In this document: positions 7,845 through 14,449 of the stretch, piece by piece
Numbering within the stretch: the stretch's first letter is position 1
How the letters are laid out: each line of letters starts with the position of its first letter
Source of the DNA: Lysinibacillus_B sp036662795
GTDB taxonomy: Bacteria > Bacillota > Bacilli > Bacillales_A > Planococcaceae
NCBI RefSeq assembly: GCF_036662795.1
Contig: NZ_JBAFWZ010000028.1
Coordinates: 1 to 39,305, forward strand
Direction: 5' to 3'
Length of the DNA: 39,305 nt
Position numbers and translations under genes: made by a program
Notes under the pieces: model-generated
Seen by the model: only the letters and a program-made list of their open reading frames with translations
The model's database searches: none
What the model was told of the DNA's origin: nothing

Positions 7845-8952
7845 TTATTTTACGATACGCGAACGTAAGTAGGCATTAATAAATGCATCTAAATCGCCAT
7901 CCATTACCGCTCCTGTATTTCCCGTTTCTTCATTTGTTCGGTGATCCTTTACCATTGAATATGGATGGAACACATAAGAACGGATTTGAGAGCCCCAACC
8001 AATTTCCTTCTGCTCACCACGGATTTCAGCTAGCTGCTGTTCTTGCTTTTCAATTTCTAATTGATATAGCTTCGCCTTTAACATTTTCATGGCAGACTCA
8101 CGGTTCTTAATTTGCGAGCGCTCAGACTGACATTGTACAACTGTTCCCGTCGGCGTGTGGGTAATACGAACAGCTGAGTCTGTCGTATTAATATGCTGCC
8201 CACCAGCACCTGTTGCACGATACGTATCAATTTTTAAATCTTCTGTTCGCACGTCGATTTCAATTTCATCGTTAAACTCTGGCATAACGTCACAGGAAAC
8301 GAAGGATGTATGACGACGGCCTGATGAATCGAACGGTGAAATACGAACTAAACGATGTACACCTTTTTCCGCCTTTAAATAACCATATGCATTATGACCT
8401 GAAATTTTTAGCGTAACCGATTTAATACCCGCTTCATCACCAGGTAAATAATCTAATGTTTCCACTTTAAAGCCTCGCTTATCTGCCCAACGAGTGTACA
8501 TACGTAACAACATCGAACCCCAGTCTTGAGATTCTGTACCTCCAGCCCCAGGGTGAAGCTCCAAAATGGCATTGTTTTTATCATACGGCTCTGAAAGTAA
8601 CATTTGCAGTTCAAAGTCCGACATATTTGTTTGGAACTCTTCTAGCTCTGTTCCAAGCTCTGCCTGCAGCTCTTCGTCTGGCTCTTCCTTTAATAGCTCA
8701 AGCGTCATTTCCAAATTTTCATGAGTTGAAACTAAATCATTGTAATCATTCACAATAGCTTTAATCCCATTTGCTTCGTTAATCACGACTTGTGCTGCCT
8801 GCTGGTCGTTCCAGAAGTCAGGCATTAACATCATTTCATCTAGTTCTTGTATACGTGCCTCTTTGTTTTCTAAGTCAAAGAGACCCCCTGAAATCCGCTA
8901 ATTTTGTAGCTGTATTTTCAAGGATATTTCTTACTTCTGCTAATTCAATCAT
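7845..8952 (-). CDS. prfB: Peptide chain release factor 2, with programmed +1 frameshift
   Basis: RF2 reads UGA and UAA stop codons and triggers peptide release on the ribosome. Translation starts at ATG 8952, after a GGGGGA ribosome site, and gives 25 codons ending CTT TGA (stop at 8877-8875). The ribosome must shift +1 over T8877 to continue with GAC (8876-8874), giving 368 residues in total. The internal Shine-Dalgarno-like AGGGGG and the slippery CTTTGAC are the classic RF2 autoregulatory site. The tripeptide SPF (about residues 205-207), which recognises the stop codon, and the GGQ catalytic loop (about 250-252) are both intact. It lies downstream of secA, as in B. subtilis, but 368 bases away. 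Confidence 0.96.
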
Positions 8953-8990
8953 TTAAAATCCCCCGTTATTTAATTCCTAACCTTTAGTAG

Positions 8991-9023
8991 AAAAACACAT
9001 CTCGCCTTTTTATAGGGCGAGAT
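8991..9023 (-). terminator. Terminator-like hairpin between secA and prfB
   Basis: On the minus strand ATCTCGCC (9023-9016) pairs perfectly with GGCGAGAT (9006-8999) around a 9-base A/T loop, followed by GTGTTTTT. It would end secA transcripts, or act as an attenuator of prfB because the prfB start lies only about 40 bases further on. Confidence 0.7.
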
Positions 9024-9070
9024 GATGAATTTCTTTTGCAGTATAATTTTCTTCGCTGCTTGGTAAAACC

Positions 9071-9098
9071 AGGTCACCTTATTGTATTATGGTGACCT
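9071..9098. terminator. Perfect 8-bp inverted repeat with GGTTTTACC tail
   Basis: AGGTCACC (9071-9078) and GGTGACCT (9091-9098) form a perfect stem around a 12-base loop. On the minus strand GGTTTTACC follows, which is a poor U-run. It may be a weak terminator after secA or one stem of a structured leader ahead of prfB. Confidence 0.4.
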
Positions 9099-9210
9099 CG
9101 GTTGAAAAGTTACTATTAATTATTCTTATTTTATTTCACGAAAGAGACAGAATGTACAAAATTGATCCTAACTACGCGAATGGATGTGTCAAACGCACGA
9201 AATATATCTG

Positions 9211-9293
9211 TATCCGCACAAATGATCGCGTTATTCGCACATAACATACTCTATCCGCACAAATGATCGCGCTATACGCACAAAACATCACTC
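9211..9293. repeat. Two tandem copies of a 41/42-bp repeat
   Basis: Copy 1 (9211-9251) and copy 2 (9252-9293) both begin TATCCGCACAAATGATCGCG, continue with a diverged CGCACA block, and end in ACTC. A third partial start (TATCC) follows at 9294, and a degenerate copy with the CGCACGAAA element lies at about 9171-9210. No coding sense was found. It resembles the short intergenic repeats that are dispersed in some Bacillales genomes. Confidence 0.7.
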
Positions 9294-9320
9294 TATCCAG
9301 TCAAACAAATTCAATAAAAA

Positions 9321-11831
9321 TTATTGTCCTACTCCGTGACAGTTTTTATATTTTTTACCGCTACCGCATGGACATGGATCATTTCGCCCAACATTTTCAG
9401 CTTTACGAACTGGCATTTTTTTAGGCTTTGCAGTTCCTTCCTCTTTCGGATTAACCGCTTGTCCTTTCGCCACTTCCTCACGCTGTAAATTGTTACGAAT
9501 TTCCGCCTTCATCGCGTATTTGGCAACATCCTCGCGAATGGAAGCTACCATATCCTCGAACATCGCAAATCCTTCTTGCTGGTATTCACGAAGCGGATCA
9601 TTTTGGCCATAAGCACGTAAATGAATTCCTTGACGAAGCTGATCCATTGCATCGATATGGTCAATCCATTTCGTATCAATCGAACGAAGTAAAATAACCT
9701 TCTCGAATTCACGCATACGCTCAGGCGTCATCGCTTCTTCTTTTTCGTTATAGCGAACAGTTACGACTTCTTTAATGACATTACCGATTTGCTCTGCATT
9801 TAAGCCTTCAAAATCAGTAACTGTTAAATCACCCTCATCTAAAAACGTCGCCGAAATATAATCTTCAAGCGCATTTAAGTTCCACTCCTTCTGTTCACCT
9901 TGTGTGTGAATCGCAACGGCATTTTCAATGGCCTGCTCAATCATCGATTCGACAAGGCCACGCATATTATCTGTTTCCAGTACCTCGTAACGCTCATTAT
10001 AAATAACCTCGCGTTGCTGGCGAAGTACATCATCATACTGTAATAGGCGTTTACGCGCATCAAAGTTATTACCTTCAACACGTTTTTGAGCAGACTCAAC
10101 GGCACGTGAAACCATTTTCGATTGGATAGGCTGCGTATCATCCATTCCAAGCTTTGTCATCATCGCCTTCATATTATCTGAACCAAATCGGCGCATTAAT
10201 TCGTCTTCAAGCGATAGGTAGAACTGCGTTACACCAGCATTCCCTTGACGACCAGAACGACCGCGCAGCTGATTATCAATACGACGAGATTCATGACGCT
10301 CAGTACCAATAACTGCTAAACCACCAATATCAAGCACACCTTCACCAGGTTTAATATCCGTACCACGACCAGCCATGTTCGTTGCAATTGTAACCGCGCC
10401 TTTATTACCCGCAGTAGCAATAATTTCAGCCTCACGCTCATGGTTTTTCGCATTTAATACATTATGTGGAATTTTATATTTTGTTAATAGCTGCGAAATA
10501 ATTTCAGATGTTTCAATCGCAACCGTACCGACTAAAACAGGTTGACCAGCCTTATGACGCTCTGCAATATCCTTTGCAACCGCCTCGAACTTCCCTTTCA
10601 TCGATGCATAAATTAAATCTGGACGATCATCACGAATAATCGGCTTATTCGTCGGAATGACAATAACACTCATATTATAAATGTTACGGAATTCCTCTTC
10701 TTCCGTTTTCGCTGTACCTGTCATACCTGCCAGTTTTTCATACATACGGAAGTAGTTTTGGAACGTAATTGTTGCCATTGTCATCGATTCATTTTGAATT
10801 TCTAAAGCTTCCTTCGCTTCTATCGCCTGGTGAAGACCATCAGAATAACGACGCCCCTTCATTAAACGACCTGTGAAGCTATCGACGATTACTACCTCTC
10901 CGTCCTGCACAACATAATCAACATCTAGATGCATCGAAACATGTGCCTTTAACGACTGGTTAATCGCGTGGTTAAGACGAACATGTGTTAAATCGAATAA
11001 GTTATCGATTCCAAATGCACGCTCGGCCTTCTCAATCCCATTTTCCGTTAATGTAACACCTTTCGTCGATTCATCATAGTTGTAGTCTTCCTCTTGCTTT
11101 AACATACGAACGAATGCATTCGACTGCACATAAAGCTGTGCCGTTTTTCCAGCTTGTCCTGAAATGATAAGCGGCGTACGTGCTTCATCAATTAAAATCG
11201 AGTCGACCTCATCGATTACAGCATAGAATAACGGACGCTGTACACGATCTTCCTTGTAGAGCACCATATTGTCACGAAGATAATCAAAGCCCAGCTCATT
11301 GTTCGTCGAATACGTAATATCCGCCGCATAAGCAGCACGCTTCTCTTCCTTCGATAAGCTATTTAAGTTTAAACCAACTGTTAAGCCAAGCCATTGGTAC
11401 AGCTCGCCCATTTCATTTGCGTCACGTGTAGCAAGGTACTCATTGACCGTGACTACGTGCACACCTTTTCCAGTTATTGCATTTAAATAAACGGCCATAG
11501 TCGATGTTAACGTTTTACCTTCACCAGTTTTCATCTCTGAAATGTTCCCATCATGCAAGGAAGCAGCTCCCATCACCTGCACACGGAATGGATACATCCC
11601 AAGTACACGGCGAGATGCCTCACGTGCTACCGCAAACGCCTCCGGTAATAGTTTATCTAGAGATTCGCCATTAAGATAGCGATTTTGAAACTCAGGTGTT
11701 TTTGCTTGTAGAGCTTGGTCTGATAAGCCTTCCATTTGACCAGATAGTGCCTCAACTTGATCAGCGATTTTTTCTAAGCGTTTTACTTCTTTTTTATTGA
11801 AATCAAACATTTTATTTAATATGTTTAGCAT
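9321..11831 (-). CDS. secA: Preprotein translocase ATPase SecA
   Basis: SecA is the motor that pushes unfolded preproteins through SecYEG at the membrane. The 836-residue protein (B. subtilis 841) starts MLNILNKMFD, like other Bacillus SecA proteins. Walker A is KTGEGKTL (residues 101-108), the DEAD-type box is VIDEVDSILIDEARTPL, and motif VI is in GRSGRQG. The C-terminal tail ends in the zinc and SecB-type SEC-C motif NDPCPCGSGKKYKNCHG. The ribosome site GGGAAGTG is weak. It lies downstream of hpf, as in B. subtilis. Confidence 0.98.
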   Translation of the reverse strand: MLNILNKMFDFNKKEVKRLEKIADQVEALSGQMEGLSDQALQAKTPEFQNRYLNGESLDKLLPEAFAVAREASRRVLGMYPFRVQVMGAASLHDGNISEMKTGEGKTLTSTMAVYLNAITGKGVHVVTVNEYLATRDANEMGELYQWLGLTVGLNLNSLSKEEKRAAYAADITYSTNNELGFDYLRDNMVLYKEDRVQRPLFYAVIDEVDSILIDEARTPLIISGQAGKTAQLYVQSNAFVRMLKQEEDYNYDESTKGVTLTENGIEKAERAFGIDNLFDLTHVRLNHAINQSLKAHVSMHLDVDYVVQDGEVVIVDSFTGRLMKGRRYSDGLHQAIEAKEALEIQNESMTMATITFQNYFRMYEKLAGMTGTAKTEEEEFRNIYNMSVIVIPTNKPIIRDDRPDLIYASMKGKFEAVAKDIAERHKAGQPVLVGTVAIETSEIISQLLTKYKIPHNVLNAKNHEREAEIIATAGNKGAVTIATNMAGRGTDIKPGEGVLDIGGLAVIGTERHESRRIDNQLRGRSGRQGNAGVTQFYLSLEDELMRRFGSDNMKAMMTKLGMDDTQPIQSKMVSRAVESAQKRVEGNNFDARKRLLQYDDVLRQQREVIYNERYEVLETDNMRGLVESMIEQAIENAVAIHTQGEQKEWNLNALEDYISATFLDEGDLTVTDFEGLNAEQIGNVIKEVVTVRYNEKEEAMTPERMREFEKVILLRSIDTKWIDHIDAMDQLRQGIHLRAYGQNDPLREYQQEGFAMFEDMVASIREDVAKYAMKAEIRNNLQREEVAKGQAVNPKEEGTAKPKKMPVRKAENVGRNDPCPCGSGKKYKNCHGVGQ

Positions 11832-11966
11832 CTATTTTCACTTCCCATATAGTATCAAGCTTCATTTTATCATTTAGTATAGAGGTGGTGCAAATTGACA
11901 GCGGAATTCCCCAAAAATATGACGAATAATTCACTAAATAGTATTAGTACTATACACTTTTCCAAA

Positions 11967-11995
11967 TGAAAAAGCCCCTGTCAGAAACAGGAGCT
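11967..11995 (-). terminator. Intrinsic terminator after hpf
   Basis: On the minus strand AGCTCCTGT pairs with ACAGGGGCT (one G-U pair) around a TTCTG loop, followed by TTTTTC. It lies 10 bases beyond the hpf stop codon. Confidence 0.85.
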
Positions 11996-12004
11996 CTACA
12001 TTCA

Positions 12005-12553
12005 TTAATTTGTTTCAATTAAGCCATATTTGCCATCTCTACGTTTGTATACGATGTTTGTGCTTTCTGACTCTGCATCTGTGAAAATATAGAAATCATG
12101 ACCTAGCATATTCATTTGAAGAATTGCTTCCTCTTGATCCATTGGTTTTAGGTCAAACTGTTTTGTACGAACTACTGTATATTCCTCTTCCTCAACTGAA
12201 GGTCCACCTTGCGATACATTGGCGAAGTAAATACCTGACCCTTCACGCTCACGGAATTTACGATTTACTTTCGTTTTATGTTTACGAATTTGTCGTTCTA
12301 GCTTGTCGACGATTAGGTCAACAGCAGCATACATATCGTCATGACGTTCTTCAGCACGAAGCGTCACATTTTTCATAGGAATCGTCACTTCAACCTTTGT
12401 TTGCTTATCATTATACACTTTTAAATTTACGTTAGCGTTTGCGTTAACATCTTCGTTAAAATAGCGTTCCACTTTCTCAACTTTACTTTCAACGTAGTCG
12501 CGAATCGCTGGAGTTACCTCAATGTTCTCACCACGAATGTTAAACTTTAGCAT
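12005..12553 (-). CDS. hpf: Ribosome hibernation promoting factor, long form
   Basis: HPF dimerises 70S ribosomes into inactive 100S particles in stationary phase. The 182-residue length marks the long form. Residues 1-100 form the S30AE domain (FNIRGENIEVTPAIRDYVE...LRAEERHDDMYAAVDLIVDKLERQIRKHK) that binds the 30S decoding region. After a linker, residues 125-180 form the C-terminal dimerisation domain (KQFDLKPMDQEEAILQMNMLGHDFYIF...). The ATG follows AAGGAGGAG. A sigma-H-like promoter lies just upstream. B. subtilis yvyD, its orthologue, is also next to secA and the flagellar genes. Confidence 0.96.
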   Translation of the reverse strand: MLKFNIRGENIEVTPAIRDYVESKVEKVERYFNEDVNANANVNLKVYNDKQTKVEVTIPMKNVTLRAEERHDDMYAAVDLIVDKLERQIRKHKTKVNRKFREREGSGIYFANVSQGGPSVEEEEYTVVRTKQFDLKPMDQEEAILQMNMLGHDFYIFTDAESESTNIVYKRRDGKYGLIETN

Positions 12554-12587
12554 GTAAACTCCTCCTTAAATTACGGCTATAATATAT

Positions 12588-12616
12588 TATTTCTATTTCC
12601 ATTTAAAAAATCCTGC
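12588..12616 (-). promoter_or_regulatory. Sigma-H-like promoter of hpf
   Basis: On the minus strand GCAGGATTT (12616-12608), an 11-base spacer and ATAGAAATA (12596-12588) match the sigma-H consensus RNAGGAWWW-N11/12-RNNGAATWW with one mismatch in the -10 element. It lies about 35 bases upstream of the hpf start. B. subtilis yvyD is transcribed from a sigma-H promoter, which supports the reading. Confidence 0.6.
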
Positions 12617-12646
12617 TTCATTTCAAAAATTTTTTTAAAAAAATTT

Positions 12647-13033
12647 TTATTCTGATTTTGACCGAAGAACCTCTTTACGACGGCGTAGCTTAAGTTCATT
12701 AATAATTAGGTCTTCCACTGCCGCTTGATTATAAATGACAACGCCATAATGGGTGCAGCTTCCAAAAGGCTTTGACCAGACAATCTCACCCACACATTTA
12801 ATTTCAGTTACATCTAAGGTAAAACATATTTCAAGCTGTAGCATTTTGTTTATATGCTCATTAAGATCTACTTCAGAAGATATTTTCATACCCCGAGGGC
12901 TAATGTCTAATATTTTACATGTATTAGATGTTCGCTCCAAATCAAATGGCTTACCGTCAATTAAAATAACGAATTTTGCCTCAAGTGGTTCCCCAAACGA
13001 GAACCGAAAACCTTCCTGCCGTTTAAAAATCAT
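12647..13033 (-). CDS. PilZ-domain protein
   Basis: A 128-residue single-domain protein. The core segment CKILDISPRGMKISSE matches the PilZ D/NxSxxG motif, and FKRQEGFRF near the N-terminus stands where PilZ domains have the RxxxR motif. Here the spacing is RxxxxR, so c-di-GMP binding is uncertain. The rest is a PilZ-type beta-barrel (EIVWSKPFGSCTHYGVVI) followed by a basic C-terminal helix. ATG at 13033 (GGGGG 7 bases upstream) gives the usual short N-terminus; an ATG at 13066 with AAAGGA upstream would add 11 residues. Its position beside flagellar genes suggests a motility-related output, but this is inference. Confidence 0.75.
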   Translation of the reverse strand: MIFKRQEGFRFSFGEPLEAKFVILIDGKPFDLERTSNTCKILDISPRGMKISSEVDLNEHINKMLQLEICFTLDVTEIKCVGEIVWSKPFGSCTHYGVVIYNQAAVEDLIINELKLRRRKEVLRSKSE

Positions 13034-13198
13034 GTCGCTACCCCCAAACTCACTATGACAATACATTAATTATCCTTTATATTACATTTACTCGTCTATC
13101 ATCTTAATTACTATTTTTAGAATAATAATTCAAACTAAAATCAAGTCCATTTCCCTAAAATTATACATTATCTTAATACATTAATGTTGTTTTTATCT

Positions 13199-13233
13199 AA
13201 AAAAACTCATACTTTTCAAAATAAAGTATGAGT
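13199..13233 (-). terminator. Intrinsic terminator after comK2
   Basis: ACTCATACTTT (13205-13215) and AAAGTATGAGT (13223-13233) form a perfect 11-bp stem with a 7-base loop. On the minus strand it runs into TTTTTTT. It is the transcription end for the comK2 gene, about 115 bases beyond its stop codon. Confidence 0.88.
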
Positions 13234-13346
13234 CTTCGTTACTATTCACTTTAACCTACGTGTGTTGCTACATAAGAAATCAATAAAAAATGACTTTTCC
13301 GTGATTTTCTGCACACCTAATTTATTGTAGCTGGATGAAACGAGGA

Positions 13347-13928
13347 TTACTTTTCATCATCATTTTCATCTTCTTCATCGTTTTCAATCCTATATTCTAC
13401 ACGGTGACCATCCTTAATAATCGAAATATCGGTTCTCTTATCAATATAGTCTGATAGGATTTGATTTGATCGTTCTTCAATAATACATTTAAACTCCCTT
13501 GCATTTTGAAGCCGTTTTTTAAAGGAATTTTTTGAAACCTCTATATTTACGTTATAACCATTCGTTAGCATCACCACTGTTTCATTTGCATCCATAGCTT
13601 CACAATCCTGAATACAACGAAGTGCAAACCATGCACAAGAATCATTATTATAAGATTCACTTGGGAACCAGTACATCCCTTTCTCGATACTTAGTACAAC
13701 AGGGTGCATACTAGCTGAACCTAATACTTCCTTCGCTCCATCCTTTGCTCCTCTTAGGCTTGTCCCTATTCTACGCAAATTAAGATCGATTATTTCCTTT
13801 GGTGAAAGTGGGACTTCTACCTTTTGGTTATTATTGAATACTACAGAATGAATCTCGCCATAATCAGATGTAAATGGAATAATCGCTGCTGAATCGTGCT
13901 TTAAGTAAAATACTGTGCTTTTTTTCAT
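13347..13928 (-). CDS. Second ComK-family protein (comK2)
   Basis: The 193-residue protein shows the ComK fold pattern: SPKEIIDLNLRRIGTSLRGA, then HPVVLSIEKGMYWFPSESY, then CAWFALRCIQDCEA, then ETVVMLTNGYNVNIEVS and a basic helical segment. Each block lines up with B. subtilis ComK (GSSYAGR, PPIMVDPSNQIFLFPTLSS, CGWISHVHVKEFKA, EVTFSNGKTMEL). Length matches the 192-residue B. subtilis protein better than comK1 does. The C-terminus is a very acidic tail (NDEEDENDDEK). ATG at 13928 is chosen over GTG 13931 by its spacing to AAAGGAGG. Unlike comK1 it follows a structured leader with an intrinsic terminator, so its expression is probably controlled after transcription initiation. Whether it activates competence or modulates comK1 is unknown. 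Confidence 0.85.
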   Translation of the reverse strand: MKKSTVFYLKHDSAAIIPFTSDYGEIHSVVFNNNQKVEVPLSPKEIIDLNLRRIGTSLRGAKDGAKEVLGSASMHPVVLSIEKGMYWFPSESYNNDSCAWFALRCIQDCEAMDANETVVMLTNGYNVNIEVSKNSFKKRLQNAREFKCIIEERSNQILSDYIDKRTDISIIKDGHRVEYRIENDEEDENDDEK

Positions 13929-13969
13929 CACTAATCCTCCTTTTTGATTCTAGAAACTACAAAATCTTC

Positions 13970-14007
13970 AAAAAAAGGAGTATACTGAACAAAGGCAGGA
14001 TACTCCT
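13970..14007 (-). terminator. Intrinsic terminator in the comK2 leader (attenuator candidate)
   Basis: On the minus strand AGGAGTAT (14007-14000) pairs with ATACTCCT (13983-13976) around a 16-base loop, followed by TTTTTT at 13976-13971. It lies 42 bases upstream of the comK2 start, inside its leader. The 5' arm can instead fold as a small CAGGA-GTA-TCCTG hairpin (on the minus strand), which would disrupt the terminator. Confidence 0.75.
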
Positions 14008-14059
14008 GTCGTCCAAATCCTCGGGTACTGTCTGCCACGACTTGTTTACCCGGGGATTT
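13970..14059 (-). ncRNA. Structured leader RNA of comK2: long stem, possible pseudoknot, terminator
   Basis: On the minus strand AAATCCCCGGGTA (14059-14047) pairs with TACCCGAGGATTT (14027-14015), giving 13 bp with one G-U pair and a 19-base loop. In that loop GTCGT (14041-14037) is complementary to ACGAC (14012-14008) just after the stem, so an H-type pseudoknot is possible. The second stem is the terminator described separately. The layout (folded domain, short linker, terminator, then the comK2 ribosome site) is that of a riboswitch or attenuator. I do not recognise the class; it has no T-box, preQ1, c-di-GMP or SAM core that I know. It could alternatively be a small RNA that ends at the terminator. 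Confidence 0.6.
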
Positions 14060-14449
14060 TCTTGTGAGAGCTCAAAACATTAATCACCCCCTTTAATGTA
14101 AAACCACGCTATTACTGTATGAATACTATAAACAACAACCCCATATGTAAAACGCCACTCAAAATATATGAAAATAGAACCTTAAATAAAATAAATCTAA
14201 ACACTCCAGACCCATAAATAGTACAAATCACCCTTATATACCTAGTATTTTACATTTAGTTATACCTATTTTCTATATATTCTGAACAATTAATTATTTG
14301 GTTTCAAATAATCTACAACGAAAGTATAAATGTATTATTATACTTCTTATAAGATCAATATTTTACAAACCCCGATCTAAATATATGCGTATACGAATAT
14401 ACACATATACGCTAGCCAAAAAGAGCACCTCAATTAAGGTGCTCTCGCT
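14060..14449. other. AT-rich spacer upstream of the comK2 leader
   Basis: No gene is supported in this stretch. Nearest comK2 it has, on the minus strand, a very strong ribosome site AAAGGGGGTGAT (14097-14086). A 2-codon ORF ATG-TTT-TGA and a 9-codon TTG-start frame ending in the 5' arm of the leader stem follow it. Further out the sequence is low-complexity A/T, and an inverted repeat GCGTATA/TATACGC (14387-14412) abuts the pgcA terminator. A weak promoter (TTGTTG, then TAATAG after 18 bases) lies near 14110-14140 on the minus strand. Confidence 0.45.
14417..14445 (-). terminator. Intrinsic terminator after pgcA
   Basis: AGAGCACCT (14422-14430) and AGGTGCTCT (14437-14445) form a perfect 9-bp stem with a 6-base loop, followed by TTTTTGG on the minus strand. 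It begins 4 bases beyond the pgcA stop codon. Confidence 0.9.

Larger units (their letters stand above)
8953..9320. other. Structured, repeat-bearing spacer between secA and prfB
   Basis: No gene is seen in this 368-base spacer. It holds, in minus-strand order, a short direct repeat (9211-9293), an AGGTCACC/GGTGACCT hairpin (9071-9098), a small GCAG/CTGC hairpin, and a terminator hairpin (8991-9023) that ends only about 40 bases before the prfB start. A weak promoter-like TTGTAC...TAAAAT lies near 9130-9160 on the minus strand. The layout could be a prfB leader with attenuation, or simply a secA terminator followed by repeats. Confidence 0.5.

Noticed and set aside
13970..14100. comK2 leader as a T-box, c-di-GMP, preQ1 or SAM riboswitch
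   Set aside because: No T-box AGGGUGG core, no GEMM GNRA/tetraloop-receptor pattern, and no preQ1 or SAM motif could be found. The fold is reported as unclassified instead.
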